Assembly (NCBI RefSeq): GCF_002119685.1
Contig: NZ_CP021108.1
Location: forward strand, 4,216,001 to 4,280,000
Direction of reading: 5' to 3'
DNA from: Bordetella genomosp. 8
GTDB lineage: Bacteria; Pseudomonadota; Gammaproteobacteria; Burkholderiales; Burkholderiaceae_B
DNA: 64,000 nt
The notes beneath the pieces are model-generated. The model ran no database searches, was not told the origin of the DNA, and saw only the letters and a program-made list of their open reading frames with translations. Each line of letters begins with the position of its first letter. Positions within the stretch are counted from its first letter, which is position 1. Shown piece by piece: positions 40,891 to 49,057 of the stretch. The position numbers and the translations under genes are program-made.

Positions 40891-43404
40891 ATGCGTTACC
40901 CAGCACTCCTTCCAGCCGACCTGCCCCCCCATCACCGGCCCCGCCATTGCGCCACCCGCACGCGGGGATCCTGGCTCCGACTCGCCGCCGCGCGGCCACT
41001 GCTGGCGCTTCTGCTGGGCCTGAGCCTGTTCCTGGCGGCGGGCTGGACGCCCGTCCAGGCGCAGGCGCCCAATGGCCAGCAGGAGATAGACAAGGCGCTG
41101 GACGCGGCGCGCAAGGACATGGAGGCGCTGCGCAAGAACCTGTCCGAACAGACCGATGACGCCGAACTGCTCCGCCGCCGGGCGGCCGCGAGCGATATCC
41201 AGTCCAAGGCGGACGGCATCGCCGACAAGCTCGCGCCCATCCTGACCTCGGTGCAGGCGCGCCTGACGGAACTGGGCCCCTCGACCGACACCGGCAAGGA
41301 GGCGCGCGACATCGCCGCCCAGCGGGCGGAACTGGAGAAAACCCGATCGACGCTGGACGCGCAGATCAAGCTCGCGCGCCTGCTGTCCGTCGAAGGCGTG
41401 CAGACGGCCGAATCGATATCGACCATGCGCCGCTCGCAGTTCCAGGCGCGCCTGGGCGAACGCCGGCCGTCCATACTGGGCGCGCAATTCCGCGACGATT
41501 TCAGGAACGACCTGCCGCGCGACATGAGCCGCCTGGCCAGCCTGCGGGACGAACTGGCGGCCGCGCTGGGCGGCACTCCGGGCTGGGTGTGGAGCATCCT
41601 GCTGCTGGCGGCCGCGGTCATCGTGGGATTGACCGTGCTGGCCGCGCGGCAAATGCGCCGTTTCACGGCGTCGCGGGTCCCCGCGGGACGCTTGCGCCGT
41701 TCCTTCCATGCCCTGATCGTCGTGATGGCGGCCACGCTGGCGCCCGGGCTGATCGGGCAATTGCTCTACATCGGCCTGGATTGGCAGGGACAGCTGCCGG
41801 ACGAGCTGGAAACCTTGATATCCGGATTCGCCGGCATCCTGTGCCTGGGCGGCTACGTGACCGGGCTGGGGCTGGCGCTGCTGTCGCCTTCGCGACCGTC
41901 GTGGCGGCTGCCGGACATCCCGGATCGGATCGCCAAGAAGATGCGCTGGTTCCCGCACGTGCTGGGTCCGCTGATCGTCCTGGTGTGGCTGCTCGATCGA
42001 CTGCCGGTTTCGCTGAACGGCAGCCTCTCGACGACTATCGCGGTCAATTGCCTGGTGACGGTCCTGCTGGTGGTGGTCATCGTCGTCGGACTGGTGCGAT
42101 TGGAGCGCACGCGCCGCAAGGTGCTGCACGATCCCGAAAAAGGACAGGCTCCGCCGCGCCACCTGTGGCTGCTGATCGCGGTCAGCCTCGCGTGGCTGAT
42201 GGCCGCGGGGTCGCTGATTGCGGTATTTACCGGCTACGTGGCGTTCGGCAACTTCGTCGCGAAGCAGGTGGTGTGGGCGCTCATCGTGCTGAGCTCCGCC
42301 TATCTGCTGGCGCTGCTGGTCGACGACTTCTTCATGTCCGTGCTGGGAACGCCCCCACGCGACGGCGACGCGCACGAACGGGGCTACGAACCGCGCATCC
42401 GCGACCAGGCCGCGGTGGTGCTCTCCGGCCTCGCGCGTCTGTTGATCGGCCTGATCGCACTGATCATGGTGCTGGGCCAGTTCGCCGAAGGCCCGATGGA
42501 GCTGCTCCAGCGCGCCGAGCAACTGCTGAACGGACTGTCCATCGGGCAGGTGCAGCTGCGCCCGGCCGCGCTGGTGCAGGGCTTCCTGGTGCTGTTCGCC
42601 GGACTGCTGGGCGTCCGGCTCCTGAAGCGGTGGCTGATCACCCGCTATCTGCCGACGACGACGCTGGACCTGGGCATGCAGACCTCGGCCACCACGCTGT
42701 TCGGCTATGTGGGGGTGGTCGTCGCGGTCGGGTTGGCGCTGTCCGCCCTGGGGTTGGGACTGGAACGGATCGCCTGGGTGGCCAGCGCCCTGTCGGTGGG
42801 TATCGGTTTTGGCCTGCAAGCGGTGGTGCAGAATTTCGTATCGGGGCTGATCCTGCTGGCCGAGCGGCCGGTCAAGGTTGGGGACTGGGTGTCGCTGGGC
42901 GGCGTCGAAGGCGATATCCGGCGCATCAATGTCCGCGCGACGGAAATCCAGATGGGAGACCGTTCGACGGTGATCGTGCCGAACTCGGAGTTCATCACCA
43001 AGACCGTACGCAACGTCACCCATGCCAATCCGCTGGGGCTGGTCCAGATCAAGCTCCCCATGCCCTTGAGCACGGATGCGGCAAAGGCGCGCGAGATCAT
43101 TCTCTCCGCGTTCGTCGATCACGAGGACGTGCTGGAAACGCCCGCGCCCAATGTATTCCTGGATGGTATCGACGCCGGCAACCTGGTGTTCAACGCCACC
43201 GGCTACGTCGGCTCGCCGCGCCAGGCCTACGGCACCCGCAGCGCATTGTTGTTCGAGGTGCTGCAGCGCCTGGCTGCCGCCAACATCGGCCTGGGCAAGC
43301 CACCGACCATGCTGGTGAGCGCCCCGGCCGCGCCGTTGCTGCCGGGCATAACGGCGGTGGAGCAGCCTCGCCCAGCTCCGGCGCCGGGGCAAGAGGACGC
43401 CTAA
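40891..43404 (+). CDS. Large MscS-type mechanosensitive channel with DUF3772 domain
   Basis: An 837-residue inner-membrane protein. The signal peptide-like helix is LLALLLGLSLFLAAGWTPVQ, followed by a periplasmic helical region rich in charged residues (DKALDAARKDMEALRKNLSE, RLTELGPSTDTGKEARDIAA), matching the DUF3772 domain. About ten membrane helices follow, and the MscS pore and beta domain lie near residues 600-760: GFGLQAVVQNFVSGLILLAE, KVGDWVSLGGVEGDIRRINV, TVIVPNSEFITKTVRNVTHA. It acts as an emergency valve on hypo-osmotic shock in related proteins. The start is taken at ATG 40891; ATG 40840 is possible. Its last 4 bp overlap the converging papain-like hydrolase gene. Confidence 0.9.
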   Translation: MRYPALLPADLPPHHRPRHCATRTRGSWLRLAAARPLLALLLGLSLFLAAGWTPVQAQAPNGQQEIDKALDAARKDMEALRKNLSEQTDDAELLRRRAAASDIQSKADGIADKLAPILTSVQARLTELGPSTDTGKEARDIAAQRAELEKTRSTLDAQIKLARLLSVEGVQTAESISTMRRSQFQARLGERRPSILGAQFRDDFRNDLPRDMSRLASLRDELAAALGGTPGWVWSILLLAAAVIVGLTVLAARQMRRFTASRVPAGRLRRSFHALIVVMAATLAPGLIGQLLYIGLDWQGQLPDELETLISGFAGILCLGGYVTGLGLALLSPSRPSWRLPDIPDRIAKKMRWFPHVLGPLIVLVWLLDRLPVSLNGSLSTTIAVNCLVTVLLVVVIVVGLVRLERTRRKVLHDPEKGQAPPRHLWLLIAVSLAWLMAAGSLIAVFTGYVAFGNFVAKQVVWALIVLSSAYLLALLVDDFFMSVLGTPPRDGDAHERGYEPRIRDQAAVVLSGLARLLIGLIALIMVLGQFAEGPMELLQRAEQLLNGLSIGQVQLRPAALVQGFLVLFAGLLGVRLLKRWLITRYLPTTTLDLGMQTSATTLFGYVGVVVAVGLALSALGLGLERIAWVASALSVGIGFGLQAVVQNFVSGLILLAERPVKVGDWVSLGGVEGDIRRINVRATEIQMGDRSTVIVPNSEFITKTVRNVTHANPLGLVQIKLPMPLSTDAAKAREIILSAFVDHEDVLETPAPNVFLDGIDAGNLVFNATGYVGSPRQAYGTRSALLFEVLQRLAAANIGLGKPPTMLVSAPAAPLLPGITAVEQPRPAPAPGQEDA

Positions 43405-44204
43405 GGGTTGGAATGACGAGGCAGGATTTCACCGACGAATGAGAAACAGCGCGAATTGATCAGCGCTTGGGCGAGCTGGCCGGGGCCGGCGTCATGGGTT
43501 GCGAGCGTCATATCCATCCCGTAAGGCTGGACGCTCGACTGCGCGAGTTTATAAACCGCCATCTTGTACATCCAGGCGATCCATTCGGTGCAAAAGAATA
43601 TCCGTTTTGCGGCGACCGCCGCGTCGACGAAGGAACCGCCCGCGCGTATGACCTCCCGCTCCGTCGCGAGCCTGCTGTCTTCAGCCTGCTCGCTGGGACC
43701 GAACACGTGCTTCAGGATCGAACGTTTTTCCAGGGCCAGTGCCGCGAGATTGTATTTCCACCTTTCGTTCGTGCCACGCACCACGAAAGCGGGCGCCTCC
43801 CTGTGCACGAGCTCCGCGACGTCCTTACGCTTGCACCGCCAAACGTGGTAGCCGACCCTGATCATGTCCTTTTCCAGCGTAGACCTGTAGATGTTCGGCG
43901 CCAGGCGATTGGAATTGACCATCAGGTCGCGCTTCAGCATGTGCACGGGCCGCCGCCCATAAAGGCCTTCATTGCCATCGTGCGGCAAACCGCCATTCAC
44001 GTCATAAATGAAGCTGCTCTGCCCGGCGACGCTGCCCTTGCCGGCGATGCCGCCGTGGACATAATGAGACCCGGTCATCCCGCTGATGACGGCGCCGATC
44101 GGATCGCCGACGACGCTGTCGAAATATAGTTTGAGCATGATGTCGCCGGGCGCAACCTGGCTTCTCAGCATGCCGCATCTTGCTTTCAGTCTGTCCGATG
44201 CCAT
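43401..44204 (-). CDS. YiiX/permuted NlpC-P60-type papain-like hydrolase
   Basis: About 267 residues. The N-terminal part VAPGDIMLKLYFD with TGSHYVHGGIAGKGSVA gives the GDI and H-GG elements, and FFCTEWIAWMYKMAV near the C-terminus gives the Cys-containing motif (F/Y)CTE/SE. This order, His before Cys, is that of the circularly permuted NlpC/P60 (YiiX/YebB-like) proteins, which hydrolyse or transfer amide or acyl groups, often at the cell envelope. No signal peptide is clear. The start at ATG 44204 is uncertain (alternatives 44267 and 44171). It lies downstream of a transglycosylase-like lipoprotein on the same strand. Confidence 0.75.
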   Translation of the reverse strand: MASDRLKARCGMLRSQVAPGDIMLKLYFDSVVGDPIGAVISGMTGSHYVHGGIAGKGSVAGQSSFIYDVNGGLPHDGNEGLYGRRPVHMLKRDLMVNSNRLAPNIYRSTLEKDMIRVGYHVWRCKRKDVAELVHREAPAFVVRGTNERWKYNLAALALEKRSILKHVFGPSEQAEDSRLATEREVIRAGGSFVDAAVAAKRIFFCTEWIAWMYKMAVYKLAQSSVQPYGMDMTLATHDAGPGQLAQALINSRCFSFVGEILPRHSNP

Positions 44205-44303
44205 TCCGTTCAATTCCACAGCACGATAATCCAGCGGCAATCGTACGTGGCGCCCCCTCGGGCGCATATGAGAATGGGCCGCACAGGCGGTCGGAGACCC
44301 TGC

Positions 44304-44927
44304 CTAGAACGGCCAGAAGCCGGAGTCGAGATCGTCCTTGCAACCGGCATATTGCTGGCGGAAGCGATCGGCGCGCGCCTGCACCTTGCGCGCGACGCCG
44401 ATCAGCCAGGGCTTGCGGTTGTAGCTCTTGGCGCGATAGCCGCCCCAGCCCTCGTGGTACGCCAGGTACTGGCCATAGGCGTCCCATTTGGACACGCCGT
44501 TGAGCTTCTGCGTCTTGTCGATGTACCACCCCATGAAATCCAGGGCGTCGTCGAAATCGTCGCGGCTGGCGAACCAGCGGTTGTTCTGCTTCACGTAGTC
44601 GCTCCAGGTCTCGTCCTTGGCCTGCGCGTAGCCATAGGCCGAGCTGACGCGGCCCCAGGGGATGAAGCCCAGCAGGTAGTCGCGCGGCGGCTTGGCGTCG
44701 TAGCGGAAGCCGGATTCCTGGAACAGGATCGCGAAAGGCACCTGCACCGGCACGCCCCATTTTTTCTGGACGTCCAGCGCGGCTTCGTACCAGTCGTCCT
44801 TTTCGCGGAAGATCGCGCAGATGTCTTCCGGATTGCGCGGCGGCGCGCTCGCGCAGCCGGCCAGCCATACGGAAGCGGAAACCGCCGCCAGCACGGCGGC
44901 GCCGCGCAGGCCGGCCATGGGGCGCAT
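44304..44927 (-). CDS. Lipoprotein with lytic-transglycosylase-like (SLT) domain
   Basis: A 207-residue lipoprotein. The start ATG 44927 gives MRPMAGLRGAAVLAAVSASV with WLAGC at the lipobox, cleaved before Cys. The domain shows VQVPFAILFQESGFRYDAKP, where E in the FQESGF is the catalytic Glu of goose-type/SLT transglycosylases, then VSSAYGYAQAKDETWSDYVK, the GYAQ(A)-type element, and KWDAYGQYLAYHEGWGGYRA. It probably cleaves peptidoglycan glycan strands in the periplasm, anchored to a membrane. It lies 31 bp after the oxidoreductase gene and about 100 bp before the YiiX-like gene. Confidence 0.85.
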   Translation of the reverse strand: MRPMAGLRGAAVLAAVSASVWLAGCASAPPRNPEDICAIFREKDDWYEAALDVQKKWGVPVQVPFAILFQESGFRYDAKPPRDYLLGFIPWGRVSSAYGYAQAKDETWSDYVKQNNRWFASRDDFDDALDFMGWYIDKTQKLNGVSKWDAYGQYLAYHEGWGGYRAKSYNRKPWLIGVARKVQARADRFRQQYAGCKDDLDSGFWPF

Positions 44928-44958
44928 GGATCCGGCGGGCGCGCGCCGGGCGCGGCGG

Positions 44959-45975
44959 TCAGGAAACACGAACCAGCAGCTTCCCGAAGTTCGCGCCTTT
45001 CAGCATGCCCATGAAGGCCCGCGGCGCGTTTTCCAGGCCATCGACGATGTCCTCGCGATAGCGGACGCGTCCGCTGGCCACGGCTTCGCCGACTTCGCGC
45101 AGGAAATCGGGAAAGTGCTCGGCGAACTCGAAATTGATGAAGCCGCGCAGCGTCAGGCTGCGCGACAGGATCTCGCGCATGGTGGCGGGCAGCAGGTTGG
45201 GGCCGTCCGCGGCGGCGCCGTCATACTGGGCGATCAGGCCGCAGACCGGCACCCGGGCGTATTTGTTCAACAAGGGCAGCACCGCCTGCCACACCGCCCC
45301 GCCGACGTTCTCGAAGTACACGTCCACACCATCGGGACAGGCCTGCGCGAGGCGCTCGGGGAAATCCGGGTCGCGATGGTCGACCACGGCGTCGAAGCCC
45401 AATTCATCCCTGACGTGCGCGCACTTGTCCGCGCCGCCGGCGATCCCCACGGCCCGGGCGCCCTGGATCTGGGCCAATTGCCCCACCAGCGAACCGACCG
45501 GCCCGCTGGCGGCCGCCACCACCACGGTTTCGCCCGTCCTGGGCTGGCCGATGAAGCGCAGCCCACTGTAGGCGGTGAAACCGGGCATGCCCAGCACGCC
45601 CAGGCCGGTGGTAAGGGGCGCCAGCGCGGGATCCAGCTTGCGCAGGCCGCGAGCGGCCACATTGGCATGGCTGCACCAGCCCGTGCGCGCCAGCACGATG
45701 TCGCCGACGGCATAGTCCGGATGCCGGCTGGCGATCACCTGCGCGGCGGTCTCGCCTTCCATGGGGCTGCCCAAGGCCACCGGCGGCGCGTAGGACTTGC
45801 GTTCATCCATCCGGCCGCGCATATAGGGATCCAGGGACAGATAGCGCACCTGCAACTGGACCTCGCCTTCCGCGGGTTCGGCCAGGGGCGCGGTTTCGAT
45901 GCGGAAGTCGCTGGCGCGCACGGCGCCCTGCGGGCGCGCGGCCAGCACGACCCGGGTGCTGGAGGAAACGGACAT
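44959..45975 (-). CDS. Zinc-independent NADPH-dependent MDR oxidoreductase (CurA/leukotriene-B4-dehydrogenase-like)
   Basis: A 338-residue medium-chain reductase without zinc ligands. The family opening is VRYLSLDPYMRGRMDERKSY, with the conserved LDPYMRGRM; then MPGFTAYSGLRFIGQPRTGE, the NADPH-binding AASGPVGSLVGQLAQIQGAR, and YFENVGGAVWQAVLPLLNKY. Members such as E. coli CurA reduce the C=C of alpha,beta-unsaturated carbonyls. The start is ATG 45975. It diverges from acnB with about 200 bp between, and the lipoprotein gene follows closely. Confidence 0.92.
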   Translation of the reverse strand: MSVSSSTRVVLAARPQGAVRASDFRIETAPLAEPAEGEVQLQVRYLSLDPYMRGRMDERKSYAPPVALGSPMEGETAAQVIASRHPDYAVGDIVLARTGWCSHANVAARGLRKLDPALAPLTTGLGVLGMPGFTAYSGLRFIGQPRTGETVVVAAASGPVGSLVGQLAQIQGARAVGIAGGADKCAHVRDELGFDAVVDHRDPDFPERLAQACPDGVDVYFENVGGAVWQAVLPLLNKYARVPVCGLIAQYDGAAADGPNLLPATMREILSRSLTLRGFINFEFAEHFPDFLREVGEAVASGRVRYREDIVDGLENAPRAFMGMLKGANFGKLLVRVS

Positions 45976-46092
45976 GGTGGATACCTCGCTGTTCGGCCAC
46001 GGCGCCGTGCCGCAGCCCTGCCAGCCGAAATACGGGCCGGAACCCCGGTATTAGACACTGCACGGCGCGACGTTGCTACGTCGCCGCAACAC

Positions 46093-46144
46093 TCTTATAT
46101 AAGATATAAGACCGCTTGCCGCGCGCCGCCATGACTACTACAAT
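46093..46144 (+). promoter_or_regulatory. acnB promoter with TCTTATATAAGA operator
   Basis: The perfect palindrome TCTTATATAAGA (46093-46104), extended by an overlapping half-site TATAAGA, is followed after 11 nt by TTGCCG (46116-46121), a 17-nt spacer and TACAAT (46139-46144). The promoter is 39 bp before ATG 46183. The operator lies just upstream of the -35, as at the GntR gene and mdh. Confidence 0.7.
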
Positions 46145-46182
46145 CGCGGCCGATATCCCCCCAACCACGACCAGGGCATTCC

Positions 46183-48768
46183 ATGCTAGCTACCTATCGC
46201 CAACACGTCGCCGAACGCGCGGCACTGGGCGTCCCCCCGCTCCCCCTGTCGGCCCAGCAGACCGCCGACCTGATTGAATTGCTGAAGGCGCCGCCCGCTG
46301 GCGAGGAAGCCTTCCTGCTGGACCTGATCACCCACCGCGTCCCCGCGGGCGTGGACGACGCCGCCAAGGTCAAGGCTTCGTACCTGGCCGCCGTGGCCCT
46401 GGGCAAGGAATCGTGTCCGCTGATCGATCGCGCCAAGGCGACGGAACTGCTGGGCACCATGCTCGGCGGCTACAACATCAGCGCGCTGATCGAATTGCTG
46501 GACGATGCCCAGGTCGGCGCCATCGCCGCCAACGGCCTGAAGACCACCCTGCTGATGTTCGACGCCTTCCATGACGTGAAGGAAAAGGCCGACAAGGGCA
46601 ATGCCAACGCCAAGGCCGTGCTGCAAAGCTGGGCCGACGCCGAATGGTTCACCTCGCGTCCGGAAGTGCCGAAGAGCCTGACCGTGACGGTGTTCAAGGT
46701 GACCGGCGAAACCAATACCGATGACCTGTCGCCCGCCCCGGACGCCTGGAGCCGCCCCGACATTCCGCTGCACGCGCAAGCGATGCTGAAGAACGCCCGT
46801 CCCGGCATCGAGCCGGACGAGCCTGGCAAGGTCGGTCCGATCGACTTCCTGAACCAGCTGAAGAAAAAGGGCAACCTGGTCGCCTATGTGGGCGACGTGG
46901 TCGGCACCGGCTCTTCGCGCAAATCCGCGACCAACTCCGTGCTGTGGTTCACCGGCGAGGACATCCCCTTCGTCCCCAACAAGCGCTTCGGCGGCGTTTG
47001 CCTGGGCAGCAAGATCGCTCCGATCTTCTACAACACCATGGAAGACGCGGGCGCCCTGCCCATCGAAGTGGACGTGTCGCAGATGAACATGGGCGACGTC
47101 GTCGAGCTGCGCCCGTACGAAGGCAAGGCCCTGAAGGACGGCAAGGTCATCGCCGAATTCCAGGTCAAGTCGGACGTGCTGTTCGACGAAGTGCGCGCCG
47201 GCGGCCGGATTCCGCTGATCGTCGGCCGTGGCCTGACCGCCAAGGCCCGCGAAGCCCTGGGCCTGCCGCCCTCCACCCTGTTCCGCCTGCCCGTCAGCCC
47301 GGCCGACACCGGCAAGGGCTACACGCTGGGCCAGAAAATGGTCGGCCGCGCCTGCGGCCTGCCCGAAGGCAAGGGCGTACGTCCCGGTACCTACTGCGAG
47401 CCGCGCATGTCGGCCGTGGGCAGCCAGGACACCACCGGCACCATGACGCGCGACGAGCTGAAGGACCTGGCCTGCCTGGGCTTTTCGGCCGACCTGGTGA
47501 TGCAGTCCTTCTGCCACACCGCCGCCTATCCCAAGCCCGTGGACGTGAAGACGCACCACACGCTGCCGCAGTTCATGAGCACGCGCGGCGGCATCTCGCT
47601 CAAGCCCGGCGACGGCGTGATCCACTCTTGGCTGAACCGCATGCTGCTGCCCGACACCGTCGGCACCGGCGGCGACTCGCACACGCGTTTTCCCATCGGT
47701 ATCTCCTTCCCCGCCGGTTCGGGCCTGGTGGCTTTCGCCGCCGCCACGGGCGTGATGCCGCTGGACATGCCGGAATCGGTGCTGGTGCGATTCAAGGGCA
47801 AGATGCAGCCCGGCGTGACGCTGCGCGACCTGGTCAATGCGATCCCGCTGTACGCCATCAAGCAGGGCCTGCTGACGGTCGAAAAGCAGAACAAGAAGAA
47901 CGTGTTCTCCGGCCGCATCCTGGAAATCGAAGGCCTGCCCGACCTGAAGTGCGAACAGGCGTTCGAACTGTCGGATGCATCGGCCGAGCGTTCCGCCGCG
48001 GCCTGCACGGTGCGCCTGAACAAAGAGCCGATCATCGAGTACATCAACAGCAACATCGTCATGCTGAAGTGGCTGATCGCCAACGGCTACGAAGATGAGC
48101 GCTCGATCCGCCGCCGCATCCAGGCGATGGAAGCCTGGCTGGCCAATCCCCAGCTGCTGGAGCCGGACGCCGACGCCGAATACGCCGCGGTCATCGAGAT
48201 CGACCTGGCCGACATCAAGGAACCCATCGTCGCCTGCCCCAACGACCCCGACGACGTGAAGACGCTGTCGGACGTGGCCGGCGCCAAGATCGACGAAGTG
48301 TTCATCGGCAGCTGCATGACCAACATCGGCCACTTCCGCGCGGCGTCCAAGCTGCTAGAAGGCAAGCGGGATATCCCGGTCAAGCTGTGGGTGGCACCGC
48401 CGACCAAGATGGACGCCCGCCAACTGACCGAAGAAGGCCACTACGGCACCTTCGGCGCGGCCGGCGCGCGTACCGAAATGCCGGGCTGCTCGCTGTGCAT
48501 GGGCAACCAGGCGCAGGTCCGCGAAGGCGCGACGGTGATGTCCACCAGCACCCGCAACTTCCCCAACCGCCTGGGCAAGAACACCAACGTGTACCTGGGC
48601 TCGGCGGAACTGGCCGCCATCTGCTCCAAGCTGGGCCGCATCCCGACCCGCGAGGAATACATGGCCGATATCGGCGTCGTGAACGAAAACGGCGACAAGA
48701 TCTACCAGTACCTGAACTTCGACAAGATCGAGGATTACAAGGACGTCGCCGACGTCGTGGAAGTCTGA
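46183..48768 (+). CDS. acnB: Aconitate hydratase B
   Basis: Isomerises citrate to isocitrate via cis-aconitate with a [4Fe-4S] cluster; also able to hydrate 2-methyl-cis-aconitate. The 861 residues have the AcnB order: N-terminal HEAT-like domain ([15 protein letters not shown] to about residue 160), the swivel domain next, then the catalytic domains. Active-site and cluster elements are [40 protein letters not shown] (Cys ligand), and [20 protein letters not shown] (two Cys ligands). It starts at ATG 46183 and is monocistronic with a terminator. Its promoter carries the GntR-type operator. Confidence 0.97.
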   Translation: MLATYRQHVAERAALGVPPLPLSAQQTADLIELLKAPPAGEEAFLLDLITHRVPAGVDDAAKVKASYLAAVALGKESCPLIDRAKATELLGTMLGGYNISALIELLDDAQVGAIAANGLKTTLLMFDAFHDVKEKADKGNANAKAVLQSWADAEWFTSRPEVPKSLTVTVFKVTGETNTDDLSPAPDAWSRPDIPLHAQAMLKNARPGIEPDEPGKVGPIDFLNQLKKKGNLVAYVGDVVGTGSSRKSATNSVLWFTGEDIPFVPNKRFGGVCLGSKIAPIFYNTMEDAGALPIEVDVSQMNMGDVVELRPYEGKALKDGKVIAEFQVKSDVLFDEVRAGGRIPLIVGRGLTAKAREALGLPPSTLFRLPVSPADTGKGYTLGQKMVGRACGLPEGKGVRPGTYCEPRMSAVGSQDTTGTMTRDELKDLACLGFSADLVMQSFCHTAAYPKPVDVKTHHTLPQFMSTRGGISLKPGDGVIHSWLNRMLLPDTVGTGGDSHTRFPIGISFPAGSGLVAFAAATGVMPLDMPESVLVRFKGKMQPGVTLRDLVNAIPLYAIKQGLLTVEKQNKKNVFSGRILEIEGLPDLKCEQAFELSDASAERSAAACTVRLNKEPIIEYINSNIVMLKWLIANGYEDERSIRRRIQAMEAWLANPQLLEPDADAEYAAVIEIDLADIKEPIVACPNDPDDVKTLSDVAGAKIDEVFIGSCMTNIGHFRAASKLLEGKRDIPVKLWVAPPTKMDARQLTEEGHYGTFGAAGARTEMPGCSLCMGNQAQVREGATVMSTSTRNFPNRLGKNTNVYLGSAELAAICSKLGRIPTREEYMADIGVVNENGDKIYQYLNFDKIEDYKDVADVVEV

Positions 48769-48815
48769 TCGTGCCTTGAAGCGGAGCCGGCAACGCCGGC
48801 GCCGCGCAGGCCCCG

Positions 48816-48859
48816 TCGCCCGCCCGTGTGGACCACCGCACGCGGCGGGCGATTTTTTT
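48816..48859 (+). terminator. Terminator after acnB
   Basis: TCGCCCGCC (48816-48824) pairs with GGCGGGCGA (48844-48852); the stem is followed by TTTTTTT (48853-48859), about 50 bp past the acnB stop. Confidence 0.85.
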
Positions 48860-48923
48860 ATAAGGTCCCCGGCCGGCGTCGCATCCGCGCGACGCCGCGA
48901 GTTGCATGTCGGGGGCAGATTAC

Positions 48924-48946
48924 TGATAATGCGAATGCTTCGCATT
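48924..48946. promoter_or_regulatory. Fur-box-like element before the TonB-dependent receptor gene
   Basis: The sequence TGATAATGCGAATGCTTCGCATT contains GATAAT followed by GCGAAT and a perfect inverted repeat AATGCGAA-TGC-TTCGCATT (48928-48946). This fits the repeated GATAAT hexamers of Fur operators. It lies 112 bp before the receptor start, so iron-repressed expression is likely. Confidence 0.6.
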
Positions 48947-49057
48947 TGTTTAAACAGTAACGTTTGCGAAGAAGTTGTTCGCATGCCTATGCATGTATCC
49001 CATCCATGCGGCGGGAGCCTCGCGGGCCCGGCCGCCATAAATCCTCCAAGGGACACC

